Positions 1 to 12,000 of a stretch of 64,000 bases of DNA are shown piece by piece. The translations under genes were made by a program, and so were the position numbers. The stretch comes from Plasmopara viticola (lineage: Eukaryota > Oomycota > Peronosporomycetes > Peronosporales > Peronosporaceae): positions 682,001 through 746,000 of the forward strand of contig MBPM02000011.1 in the NCBI GenBank assembly GCA_001695595.3, given 5' to 3'. The notes under the pieces were generated by a model that made no database searches, was not told the origin of the DNA, and saw only the letters and a program-made list of their open reading frames with translations. Position 1 is the stretch's first letter. The number at the start of each line of letters is the position of its first letter.

Positions 1-1437
1 ACTGCCCCAGCTGCCTCAACGCAAATAAAAATAAAATTACTCAGACGTCCCTTTCGCCGGCCAAACACGTGCCAGGCGTATCTTTAGCACCGAAAATGGA
101 TGAAAGTATGGGTTAATTCAGCGACTCTGATGTCAGTTTGACAGATCTCGATGACCGTATGCAATCTACAAGATATGAAAACAGTCAATTGTGTGCGTTT
201 AACGCTTTCAGCAACCGCTCGCTGCCAACGCCAATGAAGCGTATGAAAATTTTCGTGCAATTTTCAGGAGCTATATTGACGCACAGCTATTCTCGTCGTT
301 GTAAGAATATCCCTAAAAAGACGATCCCGATACATTAACGAAAGCACAAAACTCATTCCAAAGATTACTATGGCCACATAAATATTTTTTGATTGAATTT
401 TGAGCTAGACCATAGACCTTAACCCTGAAACTTAACCCTACCAAATGTCGACAGACATGGACATCCAATGGACCGACAACGACAACGTTTTATAATTCCA
501 GATCAGCAACAACAACAACAGGAAATTGACCAGCAACGACAACAAACACAAATTAAATACGCTTCAAACCAACATCAACAATGTCTAGAATGTATTGAAC
601 GACTGGAATGACTGGAACAACAACTTTAGAGTTCGAACGAACGTATTGCTGCACTGGAGAAAAAACGAAAGTCAAATCCACGTTTAGAACGGCGTTCTAG
701 ACAATTCCTCGATGATGGGAAGCGAGAAGAAGCACAACACAATTCCATGCTTTTCATGCTACAGAAGTGAATGAGGCTGCAGATGATGATCACGGGCTCA
801 TGCAAGGTAGCGGATCTGGTTATTTGTCATCAAAAGATAAGAGCGACTCAAGCGTCATAGCACGTACTGATCAAACCGATCAGCGCAGTGCTTTAGGTCA
901 CCCCAGGGTCGAGAATGCCATCGATCAGAGCTTAAGATCCTGGTCAAACGTAAACTCGCCATCGATAAAATCAAAAAGAAGCTTATGCTGAGACGATTTT
1001 TACGACCGGTATAGAGCAATCCCTCAGAAGCACTCTGCGACTGCCCCAGCTGCCTCAACGCAAATAAAAGTAAAATTACAGGCGTCCCTTTCGCCGGCTA
1101 AAGACGTGCCAGGCGTATCTTTAGCACCAAAATTGGATGTAAGTATGGGTCAATTTAGCGACTCTGATGTCAGTTTGACAGATCTCGATGACCGTATGCA
1201 ATCTACAAGTTTGAAAACAGTCAATTGTGTGCGTTTAACGCTTTCAGCAACCGCTCGCTGCCAACGCCAATGAAGCGTATGAAAATTTCGTGCAATTTTC
1301 AAGAGCTATATTGACGCACAGCTATTCTCGTCGTTGTAAGAATATCCCTAAAAAGACGATTCCGATACATTATCGAAAGCACAAAACTCATTCCAAAGAT
1401 TACTTTGGCCACATAGTTATTTTTGAATGAATTTTGA

Positions 1438-1474
1438 GCTAAACCCTAAACCCTAAACCTGAAACTTAACCCTA
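1438..1474 (+). repeat. Telomere-like CCCTAAA run inside a satellite monomer
   Basis: After the conserved GAATTTTGAGCT, this monomer reads as CTAAACCCTAAACC followed by further CCTAAA/CTGAAA/CTTAACCCTA variants, i.e. three to four degenerate copies of the 7-base telomere repeat CCCTAAA (TTTAGGG on the other strand). The same block recurs at the same place in every unit, for example near 402, 2470, 3500, 4540, 5576, 7650, 8690, 10750, 13850, 16950, 17990, 19030 and 20060, with variation in the number of C residues (CC or CCC) and in CCCGAAA variants. The C-rich strand is on the + strand, the polarity expected if a chromosome end lies to the left. Confidence 0.85.
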
Positions 1475-4400
1475 CCATTTGTCGATAGACATGGACATCC
1501 AATGGACCGACAACGACAACGTTTTATATTCCAGATCAGCAACAACAACAACAGGAAATTGACCAGCAACGACAACAAACACAAATTAAATACGCTTCAA
1601 ACCACATCAACAATGTCTAGAATGTATTGAACGACTGGAATGACTGGAACAACAACTTTAGAGTTCGAACGAACGTATTGCTGCACTGGAGAAAAAACGA
1701 AAGTCAAATCCACGTTTTGAACGGCGTCCTAGACAATTCCTCGATGATGGGAAGCGAGAAGAAGCACAACACAATTCCATGCTTTTCGTGCTACAGAAGT
1801 GAATGAGGATGCAGATGATGATCACGGGCTCATGCAAGGTAGCGGATCTGGTTATTTGTCATCAAAAGATAAGAGCGACTCAAGCGTCATAGCACGTACT
1901 GATCAACCGATCAGCGCAGTGCTTCAGGTCACCCCAGGGTCGAGAGTGCCAACGATCAGAGCTTAAGATCCTTGTCAAACATAAACTCGCCATCGATAAA
2001 ATCAAGGAAGAAGCTTATGCTGAGACGATTTTTACGACCGGTATAGAGCAATCCCTCAGAAGCACTCTGCGACTGCCCAGCTGCCTCAACGCAAATAAAA
2101 TAAAATTTCAGGCGTCCCTTTCGCCGGCTAAAGACGTGCCAGGCGTATCTTTAGCACCAAAATGGATGAAGTATGGGTCAATTTAGCGACTCTGATGTCA
2201 GTTTGACAGATCTCGATGACAGTATGCAATCTACAAGATATGAAAACAGTCAATTGTGTGCGTTTAACGCTTTCAGCAACCGCTCGCTGCCAACGCCAAT
2301 GAAGCGTATGAAAATTTCCGTGCAATTTTCAAGAGCTATATTGACGCACAGCTATTCTCGTCGTTGTAAGAATGTCCCTAAAAAGACGATCCCGATACAT
2401 TATCGAAAGCACAAAACTCATTCCAAAGATTACTTTGGCCACATAGTTATTTTTGAATGAATTTTGAGCTAAACCTAACCTAAACCTGAAACTTAACCCT
2501 ACCATTTGTCGATAGACATGGACATCCAATGGACCGACAACGACAACGTTTTATATTTCCAGATCAGCAACAACAACAACAGGAAATTGACCAGCAACGA
2601 CAACAAACACAAATTAAATACGCTTCAAACCACATCAACAATGTCTAGAATGTATTGGACGACTGGAATGACTGGAACAACAACTTTAGAGTTCGAACGA
2701 ACGTATTGCTGCACTGGAGAAAAAACGAAAGTCAAATCCACGTTTAGAACGGCGTCTAGACAATTCCTCGATGATGGGAAGCGAGAAGAAGCACAACACA
2801 ATTCCATGCTTTTCATGCTACAGAAGTGAATGAGGATGCAGATGATGATCACGGGCTCATGCAAGGTAGCGGATCTGGTTATTTGTCATCAAAAGATAAG
2901 AGCGACTCAAGCGTCATAGCACGTACTGATCAAGCCGATCGGCGCAGTGCTTCAGGTCACCCCAGGGTCGAGAGTGCCAACGATCAGAGCTAATGATCCT
3001 GGTCGAACGTAAACTCGCCATCGATAAAATCAAAAAGAAGCTTATGCTGAGACGATTTTTACGACCGGTATAGAGCAATCCCTCAGAAGCACCTCTGCGA
3101 CTGCCCCAGCTGCCTCAACGTAAATAAAAGTAAAATTTCCCAGGCGTCCCTTTCGCCGGCTAAAGACGTGCCAGGCGTATCTTTAGCACCGAAAATGGAT
3201 GAAGGTATGGGTTAATTCAGCGACTCTGATGTCAGTTTGACAGATCTCGATGACCGTATGCAATCTACAAGATATGAAAACAGTCAATTGTGTGCGTTTA
3301 ACGCTTTCAGCAACCGCTCGCTGCCAACGCCAATGAAGCGTATGAAAATTTCGTGCAATTTTCAAGAGCTATATTGACGCACAGCTATTCTCGTCGTTGT
3401 AAGAATATCCCTAAAAAGACGATCCCGATACATTATCGAAAGCACAAAACTCATTCCAAAGATTACTTTGGCCACATAGTTATTTTTGAATGAATTTTGA
3501 GCTAACCTAAACCTAAACCTGAAACTTAACCCTACCATTTGTCGATAGACATGGACATCCAATGGACCGACAACGACAACGTTTTATAATTCCAGATCAG
3601 CAACAACAACAACAGGAAATTGACCAGCAACGACAACAAACACAAATTAAATACGCTTCAAACCAACATCAACAATGTCTAGAATGTATTGAACGACTGG
3701 AATGACTGGAACAACAACTTTAGAGTTCGAACGAACGTATTGCTGCACTGGAGAAAAAACGAAAGTCAAATCCACGTTTAGAACGGCGTCCTAGACAATT
3801 CCTCGATGATGGGAAGCGAGAAGAAGCACAACACAATTCCATGCTTTTCATGCTACAGAAGTGAATGAGGATGCAGATGATGATCACGGGCTCATGCAAG
3901 GTAGCGGATCTGGTTATTTGTCATCAAAAGATAAGAGCGACTCACGCGTCATAGCACGTACTGATCAACCGATCAGCGCAGTGCTTTAGGTCACCCCAGG
4001 GTCGAGAATGCCAACGATCAGAGCTAATGATCCTGGTCGAACGTAAACTCGCCATCGATAAAATCAAGAAGAAGCTTATGCTGAGACGATTTTACGACCG
4101 GTATAGAGCAATCCCTCAGAAGCAACTCTGTGACTGCCCCAGCTACCTCAACGCAAATGAAAAGAAAATTACTCAGGCGTCCCTTTCGCCGGCTAAAGAC
4201 GTGCCAGGCGTATCTTTAGCACCGAAAATGGATGAAGGTATGGGTTAATTTAGCGACTCTGATGTCAGTTTGACAGATCTCGATGACCGTATGCAATCTA
4301 CAAGATATGAAAACAGTCAATTGTGTGCGTTTGACGCTTTCAGCAACCGCTCGCTGCCAACGCCAATGAAGCGTATGAAAATTTTCGTGCAATTTTCAAG

Positions 4401-5128
4401 AGCTATATTGACGCACAGCTATTCTCGTCGTTGTAGAATATCCCTAAAAAGACGATCCCGATACATTATCGAAAGCACAAAACTCATTCCAAAGATTACT
4501 TTGGCCACATAGTTATCTCTTGAATAAATTTTGAGCTAAATCCTAAACCCGAAACCCGAAACTTAACCCTACCATTTGTCGACAGACATGGACATCTAAT
4601 GGACCGACAACGACAACATTTTATATTTCCAGATCAGCAACAACAACAACAGGAAATTGACCAGCAACGACAACAAACACAAACTAAATACGCTTCAAAC
4701 CACATCAACAATGTCTAGAATGTATTGAACGACTGGAATGACTGGAACAACAACTTTAGAGTTCGAACGAACGTATTGCTGCACTGGAGAAAAAACGAAA
4801 GTCAAATCCACGTTTAGAACGGCGTCCTAGACAATTCCTCGATGATGGGAAGCGAGAAGAAGCACAACACAATTCCATGCTTTTCATGCTACAGAAGTGA
4901 ATGAGGATGCAGATGATGATCACGGGCTCATGCAAGGTAGCGGATCTGGTTATTTGTCATCAAAAGATAAGAGCGACTCAAGCGTCATAGCACGTACTGA
5001 TCAAACCGATCAGCGCAGTGCTTTAGGTCACCCCAGGGTCGAGAGTGCCAACGATCAGAGCTTAAGATCCTTGTCAAACATAAACTCGCCATCGATAAAA
5101 TCAAGGAAGAAGCTTATGCTGAGACGAT

Positions 5129-5563
5129 TTGTACGACCGGTATAGAGCAATCCCTCAGAAGCAACTCTGTGACTGCCCCAGCTACCTCAACGCAAATGAA
5201 AAGAAAATTTTCCAGGCGTCCCTTTCGCCGGCTAAAGACGTGCCAGGCGTATCTTTAGCACCGAAAATGGATGTAAGTATGGGTCAATTCAGCGACTCTG
5301 ATGTCAGTTTGACAGATCTCGATGACCGTATGCAATCTACAAGATATGAAAACAGTCAATTGTGTGCGTTTAACGCTTTCAGCAACCGCTCGCTGCCAAC
5401 GCCAATGAAGCGTATGAAAATTTTCGTGCAATTTTCAAGAGCTATATTGACGCACAGCTATTCTCGTCGTTGTAAGAATATCCCTAAAAAGACGATCCCG
5501 ATACATTATCGAAAGCACAAAACTCATTCCAAAGATTACTTTGGCCACATAGTTATTTTTTGA
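5129..5563 (+). pseudogene. Second coding relic in a satellite monomer (longest open copy)
   Basis: This is the longest uninterrupted reading frame of the array (144 codons). It covers the part of the monomer that most copies keep open only in pieces: a segment beginning YDRYRAIPQKQLCDCP, then QASLSPAKDVPGVSLAPK, an acidic stretch GQFSDSDVSLTDLDD, then a basic C-terminus with RSLPTPMKRMK and SYSRRC. In other copies single-base indels shift or end this frame (for example GTATGGGTTAA instead of GTATGGGTCAA creates a stop). Frame changes between copies argue against present coding selection. A different frame in the preceding part (EDADDDHGLMQGSGSGYLSS) also looks protein-like, so the ancestral sequence was probably one longer gene that has been frameshifted. 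Function is unknown. Confidence 0.45.
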
Positions 5564-8500
5564 ATGAATTTTGAGCTAAACCCTAATTCCTAAACCTGAA
5601 ACTTAATTCTACCATTTGTCGACAGACATGGACATCCAATGGACCGACAACGACAACGTTTTATAATTCCAGATCAGCAACAACAACAACAGGAAATTGA
5701 CCAGCAACGACAACAAACACAAATTAAATACGCTTCAAACCACATCAACAATGTCTAGAATGTATTGGACGACTGGAATGACTGGAACAACAACTTTAGA
5801 GTTCGAACGAACGTATTGCTGCACTGGAGAAAAAACGAAAGTCAAATCCACGTTTAGAACGGCGTCCTAGACAATTCCTCGATGATGGGAAGCGAGAAGA
5901 AGCACAACACAATTCCATGCTTTTCATGCTACAGAAGTGAATGAGGATGCAGATGATGATCACGGGCTCATGCAAGGTAGCGGATCTGGTTATTTGTCAT
6001 CAAAAGATAAGAGCGACTCAAGCGTCATAGCACGTACTGATCAAACCGATCAGCGCAGTGCTTTAGGTCACCCCAGGGTCGAGAATGCCAACGATCAGAG
6101 CTAATGATCCTGGTCGAACGTAAACTCGCCATCGATAAAATCAAGAAGAAGCTTATGCTGAGACGATTTTTACGACCGGTATAGAGCAATCCCTCAGAAG
6201 CACTCTGCGACTGCCCCAGCTGCCTCAACGCAAATAAAAAAAAATTTCAGGCGTCCCTTTCGCCGGCTAAAGACGTGCCAGGCGTATCTTTAGCACCGAA
6301 AATGGATGAAGTATGGGTAATTCAGCGACTCTGATGTCAGTTTGACAGATCTCGATGACCGTATGCAATCTACAAGATATGAAAACAGTCAATTGTGTGC
6401 GTTTAACGCTTTCAGCAACCGCTCGCTGCCAACGCCAATGAAGCGTATGAAAATTTCGTGCAATTTTCAAGAGCTATATTGACGCACAGCTATTCTCGTC
6501 GTTGTAAGAATATCCCTAAAAAGACGATCCCGATACATTATCGAAAGCACAAAACTCATTCCAAAGATTACTTTGGCCACATAGTTATTTTTGAATGAAT
6601 TTTGAGCTAACCTAAACCTAAACCTGAAACTTAACCCTACCATTTGTCGACAGACATGGACATCCAATGGACCGACAACGACAACGTTTTATAATTCCAG
6701 ATCAGCAACAACAACAACAGGAAATTGACCAGCAACGACAACAAACACAAATTAAATACGCTTCAAACCCACATCAACAATGTCTAGAATGTATTGAACG
6801 ACTGGAATGACTGGAACAACAACTTTAGAGTTCGAACGAACGTATTGCTGCACTGGAGAAAAAACGAAAGTCAAATCCACGTTTAGAACGGCGTCTAGAC
6901 AATTCCTCGATGATGGGAAGCGAGAAGAAGCACAACACAATTCCATGCTTTTCATGCTACAGAAGTGAATGAGGATGCAGATGATGATCACGGGCTCATG
7001 CAAGGTAGCGGATCTGGTTATTTGTCATCAAAAGATAAGAGCGACTCAAGCGTCATAGCACGTACTGATCAAGCCGATCAGCGCAGTGCTTTAGGTCACC
7101 CCAGGGTCGAGAGTGCCAACGATCAGAGCTTAAGATCCTTGTCAAACATAAACTCGCCATCGATAAAATCAAGGAAGAAGCTTATGCTGAGACGATTTTT
7201 ACGACCGGTATAGAGCAATCCCTCAGAAGCACCTCTGCGACTGCCCCAGCTGCCTCAACGTAAATAAAAGTAAAATTTCCCAGGCGTCCCTTTCGCCGGC
7301 TAAAGACGTGCCACGCGTATCTTTAGCACCAAAATTGGATGTAAGTATGGGTCAATTCAGCGACTCTGATGTCAGTTTGACAGATCTCGATGACCGTATG
7401 CAATCTACAAGATATGAAAACAGTCAATTGTGTGCGTTTAACGCTTTCAGCAACCGCTCGCTGCCAACGCCAATGAAGCGTATGAAAATTTCCGTGCAAT
7501 TTTCAAGAGCTATATTGACGCACAGCTATTCTCGTCGTTGTAAGAATGTCCCTAAAAAGACGATCCCGATACATTATCGAAAGCACAAAACTCATTCCAA
7601 AGATTACTTTGGCCACATAGTTATCTTTTGAATGAATTTTGAGCTAGACCCTAAACCTTAAACCTGAAACTTAACCCTACCATTTGTCGATAGACATGGA
7701 CATCCAATGGACCGACAACGACAACGTTTTATAATTCCAGATCAGCAACAACAACAACAGGAAATTGACCAGCAACGACAACAAACACAAATTAAATACG
7801 CTTCAAACCCACATCAACAATGTCTAGAATGTATTGAACGACTGGAATGACTGGAACAACAACTTTAGAGTTCGAACGAACGTATTGCTGCACTGGAGAA
7901 AAAACGAAAGTCAAATCCACGTCTTGAACGGCGTCCTAGACAATTCCTCGATGATGGGAAGCGAGAAGAAGCACAACACAATTCCATGCTTTTCATGCTA
8001 CAGAAGTGAATGAGGATGCAGATGATGATCACGGGCTCATGCAAGGTAGCGGATCTGGTAATTTGTCATCAAAAGATAAGAGCGACTCAAGCGTCATAGC
8101 ACGTACTGATCAAACCGATCAGCGCAGTGCTTTAGGTCACCCCAGGGTCGAGAATGCCAACGATCAGAGCTAATGATTCTGGTCGAACGTAAACTCGCCA
8201 TCGATAAATCAATGAAGAAGCTTATGCTGAGACGATTTGTACGACCGGTATAGAGCAATCCCTCAGAAGCAACTCTGTGACTGCCCCAGCTACCTCAACG
8301 CAAATGAAAAGAAAATTACTCAGGCGTCCCTTTCGCCGGCTAAAGACGTGCCAGGCGTATCTTTAGCACCGAAAATGGATGAAGGTATGGGTTAATTTAG
8401 CGACTCTGATGTCAGTTTGACAGATCTCGATGACCGTATGCAATCTACAAGATATGAAAACAGTCAATTGTGTGCGTTTGACGCTTTCAGCAACCGCTCG

Positions 8501-8671
8501 CTGCCAACGCCAATGAAGCGTATGAAAATTTTCGTGCAATTTTCAAGAGCTATATTGACGCACAGCTATTCTCGTCGTTGTGAGAATATCCCTAAAAAAA
8601 CGATCCCGATACATTATCGAAAGCACAAAACTCATTCCAAAGATTACTTTGGCCACATAGTTATCTTTTGA

Positions 8672-9049
8672 ATGAATTTTGAGCTAAACCCTAAACCCGA
8701 AACCCGAAACTTAACCCTACCATTTGTCGACAGACATGGACATCTAATGGACCGACAACGACAACGTTTTATATTTCCAGATCAGCAACAACAACAACAG
8801 GAAATTGACCAGCAACGACAACAAACACAAACTAAATACGCTTCAAACCCACATCAACAATGTCTAGAATGTATTGAACGACTGGAATGACTGGAACAAC
8901 AACTTTAGAGTTCGAACGAACGTATTGCTGCACTGGAGAAAAAACGAAAGTCAAATCCACGTTTTGAACGGCGTCCTAGACAAATCCTCGATGATGGGAA
9001 GCGAGAAGAAGCACAACACAATTCCATGCTATTCGTGCTACAGAAGTAA
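8672..9049 (+). pseudogene. Gln-rich coiled-coil coding relic in a satellite monomer (representative copy)
   Basis: One frame reads from an ATG through the telomere-like run into a Gln-rich stretch (QQQQQQEIDQQRQQTQ), then a heptad-like segment (QQCLECIERLE), TGA, LEQQL, TAG, and SSNERIAALEKKRKSNPR followed by a charged segment ending at TAA. The two internal stops (TGA at 8888-8890 and TAG 15 bases later) recur in the monomers, so they predate amplification. Composition and periodicity are typical of real protein, unlike random AT-rich DNA. No family is recognised. It is not a functional gene as it stands. The copies at 17978, 19017 and 20046 keep the same start. Confidence 0.5.
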
Positions 9050-12000
9050 ATGAGGATGCAGATGATGATCACGGGCTCATGCAAGGTAGCGGATCTGGTT
9101 ATTTGTCATCAAAAGATAAGAGCGACTCACGCGTCATAGCACGTACTGATCAACCGATCAGCGCAGTGCTTCAGGTCACCCCAGGGTCGAGAGTGCCAAC
9201 GATCAGAGCTAATGATCCTGGTCAACGTAAACTCGCCATCGATAAAATCAAGAAGAAGCTTATGCTGAGACGATTTTTACGACCGGTATAGAGCAATCCC
9301 TCAGAAGCACTCTGCGACTGCCCAGCTGCCTCAACGTAAATAAAAGTAAAATTACTCAGGCGTCCCTTTCGCCGGCTAAAGACGTGCCACGCGTATCTTT
9401 AGCACCAAAATTGGATGAAGGTATGGGTCAATTCAGCGACTCTGATGTCAGTTTGACAGATCTCGATGACCGTATGCAATCTACAAGATATGAAAACAGT
9501 CAATTGTGTGCGTTTAACGCTTTCAGCAACCGCTCGCTGCCAACGCCAATGAAGCGTATGAAAATTTCGTGCAATTTTCAAGAGCTATATTGACGCACAG
9601 CTATTCTCGTCGTTGTGAGAATATCCCTAAAAAGACGATCCCGATACATTATCGAAAGCACAAAACTCATTCCAAAGATTACTTTGGCCACATAGTTATC
9701 TTTTGAATGAATTTTGAGCTAGACCCTAACCTAAACCTGAAACTTAACCCTACCATTTGTCGACAGACATGGACATCCAATGGACCGACAACGACAACGT
9801 TTTATAATTCCAGATCAGCAACAACAACAACAGGAAATTGACCAGCAACGACAACAAACACAAATTAAATACGCTTCAAACCACATCAACAATGTCTAGA
9901 ATGTATTGAACGACTGGAATGACTGGAACAACAACTTTAGAGTTCGAACGAACGTATTGCTGCACTGGAGAAAAAACGAAAGTCAAATCCACGTTTAGAA
10001 CGGCGTCTAGACAATTCCTCGATGATGGGAAGCGAGAAGAAGCACAACACAATTCCATGCTTTTCATGCTACAAAAGTGAATGAGGATGCAGATGATGAT
10101 CACGGGCTCATGCAAGGTAGCGGATCTGGTTATTTGTCATCAAAAGATAAGAGCGACTCAAGCGTCATAGCACGTACTGATCAAGCCGATCAGCGCAGTG
10201 CTTTAGGTCACCCCATGGTCGAGTGCCAACGATCAGAGCTAATGATCCTGGTCGAACGTAAACTCGCCATCGATAAAATCAAGAAGAAGCTTATGCTGAG
10301 ACGATTTTACGACCGGTATAGAGCAATCCCTCAGAAGCAACTCTGCGACTGCCCCAGCTGCCTCAACGCAAATAAAAATGAAATTACTCAGGCGTCCCTT
10401 TCGCCGGCTAAAGACGTGCCAGGCGTATCTTTAGCACCGAAAATGGATGAAAGTATGGGTTAATTCAGCGACTCTGATGTCAGTTTGACAGATCTCGATG
10501 ACCGTATGCAATCTACAAGATATGAAAACAGTCAATTGTGTGCGTTTAACGCTTTCAGCAACCGCTCGCTGCCAACGCCAATGAAGCGTATGAAAATTTT
10601 CGTGCAATTTTCAAGAGCTATATTGACGCACAGCTATTCTCGTCGTTGTAAGAATATCCCTAAAAAACGATCCCGATACATTATCGAAAGCACAAAACTC
10701 ATTCCAAAGATTACTTTGGCCACATAGTTATCTTTTGAATGAATTTTGAGCTAAACCCTAAACCCTAAACCTGAAACTTAACCCTACCATTTGTCGACAG
10801 ACATGGACATCCAATGGACCGACAACGACAACGTTTTATAATTCCAGATCAGCAACAACAACAACAGGAAATTGACCAGCAACGACAACAAACACAAATT
10901 AAATACGCTTCAAACCAACATCAACAATGTCTAGAATGTATTGAACGACTGGAATGACTGGAACAACAACTTTAGAGTTCGAACGAACGTATTGCTGCAC
11001 TGGAGAAAAAACGAAAGTCAAATCCACGTTTAGAACGGCGTCCTAGACAATTCCTCGATGATGGGAAGCGAGAAGAAGCACAACACAATTCCATGCTTTT
11101 CATGCTACAGAAGTGAATGAGGATGCAGATGATGATCACGGGCTCATGCAAGGTAGCGGATCTGGTTATTTGTCATCAAAAGATAAGAGCGACTCAAGCG
11201 TCATAGCACGTACTGATCAAGCCGATCAGCGCAGTACTTTAGGTCACCCCAGGGTCGAGAGTGCCAACGATCAGAGCTAATGATCCTGGTCAAACGTAAA
11301 CTCGCCATCGATAAAATCAAGGAAGAAGGTTATGCTGAGAAAATTAGTACGACCGGTATAGAGCAATCCCTCAGAAGCAACTCTGCGACTGCCCCAGCTG
11401 CCTCAACGCAAATAAAAATAAAATTACAGGCGTCCCTTTCGCCGGCTAAAGACGTGCCAGGCGTATCTTTAGCACCGAAAATGGATGAAGTATGGGTAAT
11501 TCAGCGACTCTGATGTCAGTTTGACAGATCTCGATGACCGTATGCAATCTACAAGATATGAAAACAGTCAATTGTGTGCGTTTAACGCTTTCAGCAACCG
11601 CTCGCTGCCAACGCCAATGAAGCGTATGAAAATTTCCGTGCAATTTTCAAGAGCTATATTGACGCACAGCTATTCTCGTCGTTGTGAGAATATCCCTAAA
11701 AAGACGATCCCGATACATTATCGAAAGCACAAAACTCATTCCAAAGATTACTTTGGCCACATAGTTATCTTTTGAATGTATTTTGAGCTAAACCTAAACC
11801 TAAACCTGAAACTTAACCCTACCATTTGTCGACAGACATGGACATCCAATGGACCGACAACGACAACGTTTTATAATTCCAGATCAGCAACAACAACAAC
11901 AGGAAATTGACCAGCAACGACAACAAACACAAATTAAATACGCTTCAAACCAACATCAACAATGTCTAGAATGTATTGAACGACTGGAATGACTGGAACA

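Noticed and set aside
1438..1474. A true telomere or internal telomere array
   Set aside because: Only three to four degenerate copies per monomer, far too short and impure for a functional telomere.
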